Positions 8,536 to 17,542 of a DNA stretch of 42,109 bases are shown piece after piece (the stretch's first letter is position 1; the number at the start of each line of letters is the position of its first letter). Under the pieces are notes generated by a model. The model had not been told where the DNA came from, ran no database searches, and saw nothing but the letters and a program-made list of their open reading frames with translations. Location: positions 1 through 42,109 of the forward strand of contig LADQ01000137.1 of assembly GCA_000961635.1 (NCBI GenBank), written 5' to 3'. This DNA is from Hoeflea sp. BRH_c9 (GTDB lineage Bacteria; Pseudomonadota; Alphaproteobacteria; Rhizobiales; Rhizobiaceae). Made by a program: the position numbers and the translations under genes.

Positions 8536-9333
8536 TCAGATGGATTCCCCGCCATCCACGACCAATGCGTGTCCTGTCATGAATGACGACATATCGGAAG
8601 CGAGGAACAGCACGGAATTGGCAATTTCGTCTGCAGTTCCCCAACGCCCCATGGGAATGTTGCGGGAAATGTAGTTTTCCAGTTCCCCGCGTCCGCCCAT
8701 TTGCTTTTCAAATCCCGCATTGAAAGGCGTGTCGATGAACCCGGGGCAAAGCGCGTTGAAGCGGATGTTGTATCTGGCGTAATCGGCAGCCATTTGGCGC
8801 GTCATTGCCACCACGGCATGTTTGGTCGTGGCATAGGCAATCATCTCTCGGTCATATTGCACGCCTGAGTTTGACGAAGTGATGATGACACTGCCACCGC
8901 CTTGGGCCTTCATGGGGCCGACCACGGCGCGGGCGGCGATGAAGTGGGATCGCACGTTGAGTTTCCAGGAGAGATCCATTCCTTCCAGCGAGACTTCTTC
9001 AAGCCCGCCTTCGGTCTGGTAGCCCGCATGGGAATGCAGGATATCCACACGCCCGAGACGTTTAAAGGTGCCGTCGATCGTGGCTCCGAGGGCATCGTCG
9101 TCGGTCACGTCGAGCGCCTGCGATGTTGCGCTGTGGCCTTCCCGGGCCAGATCGCCCGCGACCCTGGCGGCCTTGTCTCCGTCGAGATCGGTGACGATCA
9201 CATGTGCGCCGTGCCGCGCCATGGCCGTCGCGCTGGCCCGGCCGATGCCGGATCCGGCACCGGTGACAAAGGCGATTTTGCCTTGCAGCAATGGACCGGA
9301 TTTCAAGGCGGCAACCATATTGACGTTGCTCAT
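8536..9333 (-). CDS. SDR family NAD(P)-dependent oxidoreductase (Pot-type operon)
   Basis: Short-chain dehydrogenase of 265 residues, Rossmann fold. The cofactor loop TGAGSGIG is at residues 24-31, Asp49 and Asp51 in VTDLDGD are in the place that usually selects NAD, and the catalytic pair is Tyr167/Lys171 in YATTK with Ser154 nearby. The C-terminus VVDGGESI is typical. The usual NNAG motif reads HSHAG here, an oddity that may affect the active-site Asn relay. Its ATG overlaps the stop of the preceding permease as ATGA, so it is co-translated with the importer and probably oxidises or reduces the imported compound or a breakdown product. A second in-frame ATG at residue 6 is possible. Confidence 0.9.
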   Translation of the reverse strand: MSNVNMVAALKSGPLLQGKIAFVTGAGSGIGRASATAMARHGAHVIVTDLDGDKAARVAGDLAREGHSATSQALDVTDDDALGATIDGTFKRLGRVDILHSHAGYQTEGGLEEVSLEGMDLSWKLNVRSHFIAARAVVGPMKAQGGGSVIITSSNSGVQYDREMIAYATTKHAVVAMTRQMAADYARYNIRFNALCPGFIDTPFNAGFEKQMGGRGELENYISRNIPMGRWGTADEIANSVLFLASDMSSFMTGHALVVDGGESI

Positions 9334-10148
9334 CGGGCAGACCTAGCCCCTCTTCGCAGCAGGATCTGCGCCGCCACGAGCAGGACCAGCGACACCGCGA
9401 GAACCATCGTGCCAATCGCATTGATCTCGGGGGTAACTCCCCGGCGAATCGACGAGAACACATAGATCGGCAGGGTGGTCTCGGAGCCGGCGACAAAAAA
9501 GGCGATGATGAAGTCATCGAAACTAAAGGTGAAGCTGAGCAGAAAGCCCGCCAGGACGGCTGGGAAGATCAAGGGCAGCGTCACCTGCCGGAAGGTGCCG
9601 AAGGGCGTGGCGTAGAGGTCCGATGACGCCTCCGTGAGCGAGCGGTCCATGCCGGCAAGCCGCGCCCGCACAATGATGATGACAAGCGCCATCAGGAACA
9701 TTGTATGCGCCGCGATCAACGACCCCATGCCCATGTTGAGTTTCGGCGGCGTGGCGCCATCGGGCCAAACCGCGGCAATGAGCGGGTTGAGCTGGTCGAA
9801 CACAGTGATAAGGCCGATCAATGTGGCAATGCCGATCACAATGCCGGGGATCATCACGGCGACATAGATCAACAGATCGAACATCTTGCGCACAGGCCCG
9901 CTGATGCCTTGCAGCGCCACGGCGGCCATCGTGCCGAAAACCGTTGCCAGAAAGGCTGCCGTCAGGGCTACGGTGAGGCTGGTCATCAGCGCGTCCATGA
10001 CAAATGGATTGGACAACGCCACTCCGTACCACTTTGTGGATAACCCCTGAAGCTGGCTGGCGTTGCGTCCGGCGTTGAAACTGAACAGGGCAATCACGCC
10101 GATGGGGATATAGAGGAAGAGATAAACCGATAGTGCGTAAATCCTCAT
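9330..10148 (-). CDS. Pot-type ABC transporter permease (PotC-like)
   Basis: Inner-membrane permease of 272 residues in the spermidine/putrescine (PotC) family. MRIYALSVYLFLYIPIGVIA is the first helix, and the EAA loop reads LTEASSDLYATPFGTFRQVTLP. The ATG at 10148 is preceded by AGGGG at 6-nt spacing, which decides the start; an ATG two codons upstream sits too close to that ribosome site. It overlaps the SDR start (ATGA) and follows the PotB-like stop by about 10 nt. The family carries polyamines and other small cations or organic acids; the ligand is not determined. Confidence 0.92.
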   Translation of the reverse strand: MRIYALSVYLFLYIPIGVIALFSFNAGRNASQLQGLSTKWYGVALSNPFVMDALMTSLTVALTAAFLATVFGTMAAVALQGISGPVRKMFDLLIYVAVMIPGIVIGIATLIGLITVFDQLNPLIAAVWPDGATPPKLNMGMGSLIAAHTMFLMALVIIIVRARLAGMDRSLTEASSDLYATPFGTFRQVTLPLIFPAVLAGFLLSFTFSFDDFIIAFFVAGSETTLPIYVFSSIRRGVTPEINAIGTMVLAVSLVLLVAAQILLRRGARSAR

Positions 10149-10158
10149 GATCATCCCC

Positions 10159-11010
10159 TCACATGATCGCAACATCATCGCGGCTTGCGCCGAGGCGATT
10201 GAGAAGCCGCATGTAGACTGTGACCGTGATCAGCATGATCACCACCAGAGCGACCGCGACCGCGGAGCCGTATGCCCAGTTGCGCGATTGCAGGAACAGA
10301 TCGACCAGGGCATTGCCGACAAAGAACACCTTGCCCCCGCCCAGCATGGCCGGGATCAGGAACTCGCCCATCAGTAGAATAAAGACCAACATGCAGCCTG
10401 TAGCGATACCGGGGACCGACAAGGGCAATGTAACCTGCAAAAACGTCCGCCACGGCGGGGCACCAAGATCGGACGATGCCTCCAGCAGGCGCTTGTCAAG
10501 CCGTTCCAGGCTGACATAGATCGGAAAGACCATCAGCGGCAGATATCCATAGACGATGCCGACAAGAACCGCGAACGGTGTGTTGATCAGACGTACTCCG
10601 TCGATCCCAATCCATTCCAGCAGCGCCGGCAGGCCGCGCCCGCCCAGGAGGAATATCCAAGCGTAGCTTCGGATCAGGATTGATGTCCAGAACGGCACAA
10701 TCACCAAAATCAGCAGAATGGTTTTCCATCTTGGATCGGCCCTGACGGCCAGAAAATAAGCCAGAGGATAGGCAATCAACAGCGCTGCCAGCGTGCCGAT
10801 CGGGGCAAGCGTCAAGGTGTTCTTGAAAGCCGTCCATCGCGCTGGCAAGTTGGCATATTGTTCAAGGGTAAAAGCGGGCACGACGCCGCCGGCGGGCGCC
10901 CGCTCTCCGAAACTGAAGACAAGAACAACCGTCAACGGCACGATCAGCAAAGCCAGAAACAACGTCCCGGCGGGGGCCAACAGCAACCAGTTGCGTGTGC
11001 GGATCGACAT
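10159..11010 (-). CDS. Pot-type ABC transporter permease (PotB-like)
   Basis: Inner-membrane permease of 283 residues, pairing with the PotC-like protein. The first helix (WLLLAPAGTLFLALLIVPLTV), a short periplasmic stretch with FTLEQYANL, and the EAA loop LLEASSDLGAPPWRTFLQVTLP are typical of PotB. I chose ATG 11010 (MSIRTRNW). A TTG seven codons earlier (11031), almost touching the binding-protein stop, is also possible; neither has a strong ribosome site, so coupling to the upstream gene is likely. Confidence 0.9.
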   Translation of the reverse strand: MSIRTRNWLLLAPAGTLFLALLIVPLTVVLVFSFGERAPAGGVVPAFTLEQYANLPARWTAFKNTLTLAPIGTLAALLIAYPLAYFLAVRADPRWKTILLILVIVPFWTSILIRSYAWIFLLGGRGLPALLEWIGIDGVRLINTPFAVLVGIVYGYLPLMVFPIYVSLERLDKRLLEASSDLGAPPWRTFLQVTLPLSVPGIATGCMLVFILLMGEFLIPAMLGGGKVFFVGNALVDLFLQSRNWAYGSAVAVALVVIMLITVTVYMRLLNRLGASRDDVAIM

Positions 11011-11031
11011 GTTGTTCTTGTCCGTTTTCAA

Positions 11032-12192
11032 TCAGGCCGATTTGAAGCGCGCCATGAGCTCGGCACGGTTCGGGTCGGTCAAGGTGACGGCCGCGCCGAA
11101 TTCCAGCGCGGTCAACAACTCTTTCGCAGGATACAGGATCGGATCGTTCAGAAGCGATTCCGGCAGCAGCTTGTTGGTGTGCGCATCGGCGGTCGGGTAC
11201 CCGTGGGCCAGCACTTCCCTGGCGTTAACCTGTGGATCCAGAAGGAAGTTGATCAGCGCATAGGCAGCGTCACGGTGCGGCGCACCTTTCGGAACGGCAT
11301 AATAGTCGCTCCAGATCTCGCCGCCCTCGACACCCAGGACATACTCGATTTCCGGCATATCGGCGTTGAGCTGCTTTCCGTCACCCGTCCATGCCATGGA
11401 CATCCATGCGTCACCATTGCGGATGGAAGGCTGATAATCCGACGAGATCGCGAACAGGTGCGGCTTCGCATCGATCAACAGTTTCTCGGCGTCAGCGAGC
11501 TCTTTTTCGTCAATCGAGTTGAACGAATAACCGAAGTATTTCAGCGCATTGCCGATCGTTGTCAGCTGATAGTCATGCACCATGGTCCGCCCCGAGAAGC
11601 TGTCCATGGTCATATCCCAGAATTCTTTCCATGAGGTCAGTTTTTTGCCGCCGGTGTGGTTGTTGTTCACCACATAGCCCGTGGTTCCCCAATCCTTCGG
11701 CACGGCGTAAAGCTTGCCATCCACCGAACCTGCGTCGGAAAAGCGTGGATCATAGGCAGCCGGATCATAATTGGGCAGCATCGAGGTATCGAGCGGCTCG
11801 ATCAGGTCCTCGCCGACATAGGTCGTAATCGTGTAGTTGGTGGGTACGAACACGTCCCAGCCGGTGCCGCCAGCCTGCAGCTTGGCCAGCATTTCCTCGT
11901 TGGAGCCGAACACATTCATCTGCACATGCGCGCCGGTAGCTTCAGTAAAGGCCTCGAAATTGGCCGGATCGTGGTAATTGGGCCACGTCGCCAGGATCAC
12001 GCGGTCTCCGATGTCACCGGCGGCGAATGCCGGCCGGGTGAGCAGACCTGGAATGGCCGCGCCCATGACAGCGGTGGCGGCGCCAAGGCCGGTAACATTG
12101 AGAAAATGACGACGCGTGATCGAGCCCTTCCTGAAGCGATTGAGCTCCTCCATGAACTTCTGCTTTGAGATGTGGTCAGTGACTTTGGTCAT
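11032..12192 (-). CDS. Pot-type solute-binding protein with Tat signal (PotD/PotF-like)
   Basis: Periplasmic polyamine-type binding protein, 386 residues. The N-terminus is long (about 25 residues) and then shows a twin-arginine export motif, SITRRHFLNV, followed by a hydrophobic stretch ending RPAFA, so it is predicted to be folded before export by the Tat system. The mature protein has family-1/PotD features such as WPNYHDPANFEAFTEATG and GTGWDVFVPTNY. The start ATG at 12192 has the ribosome site AAAGGGAA; a longer open frame to 12264 would overlap the ATPase gene. It lies 32 bp after the ATPase gene. Confidence 0.92.
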   Translation of the reverse strand: MTKVTDHISKQKFMEELNRFRKGSITRRHFLNVTGLGAATAVMGAAIPGLLTRPAFAAGDIGDRVILATWPNYHDPANFEAFTEATGAHVQMNVFGSNEEMLAKLQAGGTGWDVFVPTNYTITTYVGEDLIEPLDTSMLPNYDPAAYDPRFSDAGSVDGKLYAVPKDWGTTGYVVNNNHTGGKKLTSWKEFWDMTMDSFSGRTMVHDYQLTTIGNALKYFGYSFNSIDEKELADAEKLLIDAKPHLFAISSDYQPSIRNGDAWMSMAWTGDGKQLNADMPEIEYVLGVEGGEIWSDYYAVPKGAPHRDAAYALINFLLDPQVNAREVLAHGYPTADAHTNKLLPESLLNDPILYPAKELLTALEFGAAVTLTDPNRAELMARFKSA

Positions 12193-12224
12193 AGCTTTGT
12201 TCCCTTTGGTTGAATGCCACCCGG

Positions 12225-13346
12225 TCAGTTGCTGTCTAGGACGAGAGCGGCGCTGGCCTCCCATGAGGCGAACAGCACGTCGCCTGTATTGAACGGGCCA
12301 TCGTTCAATTCCGATTGTCTGGGCGAAAGCACAAAAAATTCGCCCAATGTCTCATGTTTCACGAGATATTCTGTGTGTTCACCCAGAAAAATCCTGTTTA
12401 GGACTTTCACGTTCGCGCCTTCACCTTTGCGGTGCAGTTTGATTTGCTCCGGCCGCACACTGATGCAAACGCTCTGCGCAACGGACACCTGCGAAACGGA
12501 TGAACCTTCGACCTCGACCCCGTTTTCCAACAAAACACTTGCCCGGGTCCCTGCGATCCTGGTCACTTTGCCGTCAAAGAAATTCGAAGTGCCGACAAAT
12601 CCGGCCACATACCGGTTGCTGGGTCGGTCGTAGAGCTCCTGGGGGCTGCCGACCTGAACGATCTTGCCGTCCTTCATGACGCAGATGCGGTCACTCATCG
12701 ACAGCGCTTCTTCTTGGTCGTGGGTGACAAGAACAAAGGTGATGCCGAGCTGTCTTTGCAGGTTTTGCAGCTCGATCTGCATTTCCTTGCGCAGCTTGCG
12801 ATCCAGCGCCGCCATGGGCTCGTCAAGCAACAGCAATTTGGGTTCATTAATGATCGCACGCGCCAGGGCAACCCGCTGCTGCTGTCCGCCTGACATTTCC
12901 CAGATCCGGCGGTTTTCATACCCGCCGAGCCGCACCACATCCAACGCCTTGCCGACTTTTTCAGTGATCAGGCTCTTCGGTAGTCGAGGCCGCCGCTGCT
13001 TCAGCCCGTAGCCGATGTTCTGCGCCACGGTCATATGCGGAAACAGGGCGTAGTGCTGAAACACCATGTTGACCGGACGATGGTGGGCATCAAGGCCGTT
13101 GACCACCTCTCCATCCAACAACACGTCGCCCTCGCTGGCCGCCTCGAACCCGGCCAGCATGCGCAATGCAGTGGTCTTGCCGCAGCCTGAAGGACCCAGA
13201 AAGGAAAGGAATTCTCCTTTGGTGATCTTCAGGTTGAGACCGCTCGCCGCCAAAACGCTACCGAACCGCTTCGAAACATTCCTGAACTCGGCAATGGGCT
13301 TCTGACTGTCAGCAAGCGTCGATGCGTCAATTTCCTCGTTGATCAT
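12225..13346 (-). CDS. Pot-type ABC transporter ATPase (PotA-like)
   Basis: ATP-binding subunit of 373 residues and first gene of the importer operon. Walker A GPSGCGKTT is at residues 51-59, the Q-loop lies in VFQHYALFPHMTV, the signature is MSGGQQQRVALARAI, Walker B is LLLLDEPMAALD, and the switch His is in VTHDQEEAL. The last 100 residues form the TOBE domain usual in PotA and MalK relatives. The operon order ATPase - binding protein - permease - permease - SDR has small gaps or overlaps throughout. Confidence 0.93.
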   Translation of the reverse strand: MINEEIDASTLADSQKPIAEFRNVSKRFGSVLAASGLNLKITKGEFLSFLGPSGCGKTTALRMLAGFEAASEGDVLLDGEVVNGLDAHHRPVNMVFQHYALFPHMTVAQNIGYGLKQRRPRLPKSLITEKVGKALDVVRLGGYENRRIWEMSGGQQQRVALARAIINEPKLLLLDEPMAALDRKLRKEMQIELQNLQRQLGITFVLVTHDQEEALSMSDRICVMKDGKIVQVGSPQELYDRPSNRYVAGFVGTSNFFDGKVTRIAGTRASVLLENGVEVEGSSVSQVSVAQSVCISVRPEQIKLHRKGEGANVKVLNRIFLGEHTEYLVKHETLGEFFVLSPRQSELNDGPFNTGDVLFASWEASAALVLDSN

Positions 13347-13464
13347 TTACCGCAAACTTTTCCGTAGGGGTGAGTACCATTCCGATCGTCAAAAGCTTAG
13401 GAAAAGTCCGTGATGCTGTATATATCATATTTTGGGTAGATCGTTCTTCAGCGAGGTTGTCGAA
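13347..13464. promoter_or_regulatory. Divergent promoter region between Pot-type operon and LuxR gene
   Basis: This 118-bp gap must hold the start signals of both the PotA-led operon (leftward) and the LuxR-type gene (rightward). It includes an AT-rich block around 13417-13434. No clear dyad or lux-box could be picked out. Confidence 0.4.
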
Positions 13465-14256
13465 ATGGGAAGCTGGATCGAAGCAACCGGCGCAATGATC
13501 AGCGAATTGGGATCCGCTAATTTTGCAAGGGAACTTTCCGGCATTCTCAAATCCATAGTGCCCTTCGACTACACCGTGGTGTTCGGATATCGAGGGGCCG
13601 CCCGCCCGATGGACCTGTTCGACGATTTTCCCGACCGGAAGCGCAAGGTTTTTGTCGAGGATTATCAGGAAGGCCCCTACCTCCTGGATCCTTTCTTTCT
13701 GGCGTGCGGAAACAAGATAGAGGCAGGGTTGTATCGCATTCGCGATCTGGCGCCTGATCGGTTTTTTCAAGGCGAATACTACCGTAATTATTATGCGCGC
13801 ACGGGGCTGGCCGAGGAAGTCGGATTTGTCATCGAAATCCCGGAGAACGTCTATGTCGTGGTGTCCATGATGCGTGCCGAAAAACCGTTCTCTGCCAGGG
13901 AGTTTCGCCAGGTATCGGAGATATGGCCCATTGTCCGGGCCGCCTCGCAACGGCACTGGCACGATCTTGCCGCGACAATCGGCAACCTGAATCCGGCGTC
14001 GTCAGACTCCGGTCTGCTCCAAAGCGTCGAACAAGCTTTCCAAAATTTTGGCGCCGGTGTTTTGACACCAAGGGAACGTCAGGTGGTCGAATTCACACTC
14101 AAGGGCCATTCGGCCGATGCAGTCGGCAAGATACTGGGGATTTCACCCGGAACCGTTAGCATCCATCGGCGTAATATCTACTCGAAGCTGAGAATTCGAT
14201 CGCAAGGAGAGTTGTTCTCTGGTTTTATCGAAACATTGGTTGAAAACCCGCGTTGA
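13465..14256 (+). CDS. LuxR-type transcriptional regulator
   Basis: DNA-binding regulator of 263 residues. The C-terminal LuxR/GerE helix-turn-helix is clear: LTPRERQVVEFTLKGHSADA, then VGKILGISPGTVSIHRRNIY. The N-terminal 190 residues are a single unrecognised globular domain, possibly a diverged ligand-binding domain; the Trp/Tyr/Asp set of acyl-homoserine-lactone receptors was not identified with certainty. The ATG at 13465 has GAGG 8 nt upstream; a TTG 11 codons earlier is less likely. It diverges from the Pot-type operon, so it probably controls that operon in response to its substrate or another small molecule. Confidence 0.85.
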   Translation: MGSWIEATGAMISELGSANFARELSGILKSIVPFDYTVVFGYRGAARPMDLFDDFPDRKRKVFVEDYQEGPYLLDPFFLACGNKIEAGLYRIRDLAPDRFFQGEYYRNYYARTGLAEEVGFVIEIPENVYVVVSMMRAEKPFSAREFRQVSEIWPIVRAASQRHWHDLAATIGNLNPASSDSGLLQSVEQAFQNFGAGVLTPRERQVVEFTLKGHSADAVGKILGISPGTVSIHRRNIYSKLRIRSQGELFSGFIETLVENPR

Positions 14257-14352
14257 CGGGATGGCCAATTCAACGACCAAGGCAGGACAAAGCTTTGGCC
14301 GGCTGTCTTTCCATGAAATGTCCTCATTGCTCAGGCAGCGTGCTCAGCGCAG

Positions 14353-14545
14353 TTCACTATCCGGTAAATCCGGGGCGGTTCACTCTGCTACGAACGCGTA
14401 CTTCATTTTGCATCTCGCGCGAGGTGCGCCGTTGCCTTGCTAAGATGTCGCGCTCCTCCGTCGCACCCACCAGTTCAAGCTTCAGCGTCCGGACTTCGCC
14501 AGCCTTTTCGTCTACTATGATCCTGTTTCATAACACTCATTTGTC
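14353..14545 (-). mobile_element. IS3 family remnant: frameshifted OrfA tail, OrfB start and terminal repeat
   Basis: On the minus strand the sequence encodes an OrfA-like tail (LKLELVGATEERDILA). It then needs a one-base shift to continue as KATAHLARDAK and stop, overlapping an OrfB-like start MKYAFVAE at 14405. The OrfB frame ends at once in TGAACCGCCCCGG, which resembles an IS3-type terminal repeat. The A-run in the frameshift zone (AAAGG reduced to AAGG) looks like a one-base loss. This is a decayed scrap; the exact ends are uncertain. Confidence 0.45.
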
Positions 14546-14829
14546 TATGTCGTTGAAGTGAACAGGGTTTGCTGATCGGGATGCAATCCCGCGGCGTATT
14601 TTGGGTTCTGTCGCGCGCGAAGAATGGCCTGCTGGGCTTTCGGCTTTCTCAGTTCTGATCGACTGAAGACCCGGAAACCATCAGGCAGAGGATGAACGCC
14701 CTCGATCTCACCGGTTTCGGCTGCGAGCCTGAGGGTTTTCGGTGCAACGCCGTGGAAGCGCGCTGCCGGAAAGACGGCGCTGCACAGGGTCGGCGTGAGC
14801 GGATGCTCTCCGGGCGCTAATCGTCGCAC
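14545..14829 (-). pseudogene. C-terminal remnant of a large recombinase
   Basis: 94 residues read FHGVAPKTLRLAAETGEIEG, then HPLPDGFRVFSRSEL and RARQNPKYAAGLHPDQQ. From memory this resembles the C-terminal end of recombinase-family (large serine recombinase) proteins on rhizobial mobile DNA; I cannot verify this by search. No catalytic domain is present nearby, so it is a remnant. It abuts the IS3 scrap. Confidence 0.45.
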
Positions 14830-15022
14830 TGGAGGCCCCCATTTGATAGGCGTTCCCCATCCTCGCTATGGGCAAGCGAGGATGGAAAAGGCACCATTCA
14901 TTCGAGACGTTAATCTTCGGTTCATTTGGGACCATTAGCTTTGGCGACTCCGATGTCGCGGCGGGGCATGTTGCGTCTGGCCTTCGGAAGGCTGGGCACC
15001 TACCATATGAACGGATTGCCTC

Positions 15023-16418
15023 ATGGTTTCCACTGTTCGACTTCATTTGCGACTTCTCGCGGTCTTCACCACATGTCTCCTCATACTCTCCACGCTGGGC
15101 GGACTTGCCTATGTGGTGTCGGGGGCATTCGGATCGATGGCATCGACCGCGAACCAATTGGACGACTCCCGTGCGGTTGATGCAGCAATTGGCGCGCTCG
15201 CTGCCTTAAAGAAGCAACTCGGGGCAACCACGCGTGACAACGCCTACTGGGACGACGCCTACCGAAACGTCGAGTCGGTTGATGGCGCAGAATGGTCCGT
15301 CGAGACCTGGGGAAGCATCACCGCGGATTACCCTCTCTACGACACGGCCTTGGTGATTGAGGGAAACGGCAAGTCGCTGATGGCATATCATAAAGGAGAG
15401 GCCCTTACCGATGCGAGCCTCAGCAACCTGTTTGCGGATTCGCTTGCCGACATTGTAACGGCGGCCCGGCGCGCAGATTTTGGTGCGGAAAGTCTTCCAT
15501 TGGCATTCGTAAGGACCCGCGAGGGTGTCGCCGTCATTGGTGCAGCTGCGATCCAGCCGTCTTCAGAGAATGAGACGTTCGACATCGACGAGGCGAAAGT
15601 CCTCGTCTTCTCCAAACAGCTCACCTCCGATGTGGTGGCCGAGATTGGCGATACATTTAACATAGAAGGTCTCTTGTTAACCGAGAGCTCTGACGAGAGT
15701 TCCATGCTCCATGCTGCAGTCCACGACATCAATGGAAAGGAGATCGCGCGGTTCATGTGGCCGCCAATTCAGCCCGGGACAGCGAGCTACCTTCGCATAA
15801 AGCAACAGTCACAGGCGCCGGATTCGTTCTGACTTTTCTGCTCGGAGCTGTAGCGGTGACCGGCCTGGTGGTTTTCCGAGGTTTGCGCAACGGCGAGCGA
15901 GCTGCGAACTACAAGGCCAAGCACGACGCTCTAACCGGACTCTGGAACCGGGCCGGTTGCTTGGAGATCCTGGAGGTCAGTCTAAATTCAGACACAGGCC
16001 GGCTGACGGCTTTGGACATCCTTGATCTCGATGGCTTTAAGCCTGTTAACGACGCTTGGGGCCACCCGGTCGGCGATGAACTTTTAAGGCAGTGGGTGCA
16101 AGTCTTCTCGCAAATCTGCCACCCACGGCTATCGTGGCACGTCTGGGCGGGGACGAATTCGCTGTTATCCACGAATCCGCCGCTTCAGAAGCCAATCTAA
16201 GGCCGCTTGCAGACAGGATCCTAACGGCCTTGGCGACGCCATTCGTGATCAATGGCAGGACGATCGAGATAAGCGGCAGTGTCGGCGGGGCCGAGGCATC
16301 GCCGGGAGAGGTCAGCAGCGCCGAACTTCTCCGGCGGGCGGACCTTGCGCTCTATCGGGCCAAGGATCTCGGTCGCGGAAGAGCGGTTGTATACGATACT
16401 TCATTAGAATTGAGCGCG
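15023..16418 (+). pseudogene. CHASE4-GGDEF diguanylate cyclase, broken by two frameshifts and truncated
   Basis: It begins with a membrane helix (LAVFTTCLLILSTLGGLAYV), a CHASE4-like periplasmic domain (residues about 40-250, with TRDNAYWDDAYRNV) and a second helix read in another frame (FVLTFLLGAVAVTGLVVF). The cyclase domain (KHDALTGLWNRAG, DLDGFKPVNDAWGHPVGDELL) and RLGGDEFAVI are intact as residues but lie in a third frame. Frameshifts are needed near 15800-15830 and near 16092. The 3' end then passes into an IS3 transposase fragment near 16420. It would have made cyclic di-GMP in response to a periplasmic signal; it cannot make a full protein now. Confidence 0.85.
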
Positions 16419-16419
16419 G

Positions 16420-16661
16420 GCACCAGACGCTCAAGAGCCGCATTCTCCTCGAAAACTGCTTCTTCCAGGAAGACCTCGAAGCCCAGATCGCGGCTTTCGT
16501 CGAGCAATCACAACCATCGCCGATACCACGAGAGCCTCGACAATCTCACCCCGGCCGACGTCTACTTCGGGCGCGCCCAGACCATCCTCATCGCGCGCGA
16601 AAGGATCAAAGGAGACACCATCCGACAGCGCCGCTTGAACCACCATAAGAAAGCGGCTTAA
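16420..16661 (+). mobile_element. IS3 family transposase C-terminal fragment fused to the cyclase gene
   Basis: From 16422 one frame encodes HQTLKSRILLENCFFQEDLE, then AQIAAFVEQ. After a frameshift near 16507 it continues NHRRYHESLDNLTPADVYF and GRAQTILIARERIK to a stop at 16661. This is the C-terminal third of an IS3-type OrfB with the last catalytic Glu region disrupted. The upstream two thirds are missing, so the fragment marks an insertion followed by deletion into the cyclase gene. The element's right end may extend to about 16733. Confidence 0.75.
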
Positions 16662-16751
16662 ATCAATACGCAAACCGAGCCGGAAACTCCGTTCTTCCAA
16701 GGCCTGAAAAGTCTCAAATCATTCGACGACGGACAATTCGCTACTTTAGCG

Positions 16752-17489
16752 TCAATCCTGTGCGGTCGGGCGCACCACGATGCTGCCGATCTCGACGTCG
16801 TGGGGTTGTTCGATTGCGAAAGCTATCGCCCGTGCGATCGCGTCCGGCGAAATGGCAAGCTCTTCCTTGCGCTTTTGCATATTTGCCTTGATATCCGGAT
16901 CGGTGACAGCAGTATCCCCGAAGGTCGTGTCAATGAATCCCGGCGAGATTTCAGTTACGCGCAGGTTTGGACCCGATTCCTGACGCAGGGCTTCGGTGGC
17001 GGTGCGCAGTGCGTTCTTGGTCGCAGCGTAGACGCCCATTGTCGGCACGATCTTGATGCCGGCTGTCGAGATAACGTTGACAACGTGTCCGCTGCCCTGG
17101 AGACCAAACACCGGTAGCGCCGCGGCGATGCCGTAAAGCGCGCCCTTTAGGTTTACGTCGATCATGGCATCCCAGTCATCAACTTGCAGAGCGTCGAACC
17201 GTGAAATTGGACCGATGCCCGCATTGTTGACGATGACGTCGACTCGCCCAAAACGCTCGTAGCCGAGACTGACCAACGCCTCCAAATCCGCGCGTCTGGT
17301 GACGTCGATTGCCAGATAGATGGCTTCGCCGCCCGCCGCTTCGATCTCTCCTGCCACTGCGGCAATCTCAGCTTCGCTGCGCGCACCCAGCACAAGACGC
17401 GCGCCGCGCGCAGCAAGATGAATAGCGGTCGCCCGGCCGATGCCGCGTCCTGCTCCGGTGATGGCGACGATCTTGTTCTCTATGGTCAT
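16752..17489 (-). CDS. SDR family oxidoreductase
   Basis: Classical short-chain dehydrogenase of 245 residues. Cofactor loop TGAGRGIG is at residues 11-18, NNAG at about 88-91, Ser141 in VISTAG, and Tyr154/Lys158 in YAATK. The Arg in GARSE after strand two suggests NADP(H). The ATG at 17489 gives the standard N-terminus MTIENKIVAITGAG; the open frame further upstream runs into the divergent AraC gene. It is divergent from the AraC-type gene at 17543 with only 53 bp between them, so the two are likely co-regulated. The substrate is unknown. Confidence 0.92.
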   Translation of the reverse strand: MTIENKIVAITGAGRGIGRATAIHLAARGARLVLGARSEAEIAAVAGEIEAAGGEAIYLAIDVTRRADLEALVSLGYERFGRVDVIVNNAGIGPISRFDALQVDDWDAMIDVNLKGALYGIAAALPVFGLQGSGHVVNVISTAGIKIVPTMGVYAATKNALRTATEALRQESGPNLRVTEISPGFIDTTFGDTAVTDPDIKANMQKRKEELAISPDAIARAIAFAIEQPHDVEIGSIVVRPTAQD

Positions 17490-17542
17490 GGTATGGGCTC
17501 CGTCTTCTGAGTGAGAAGCTAGACCTATGCGTTGCCAGTCGG

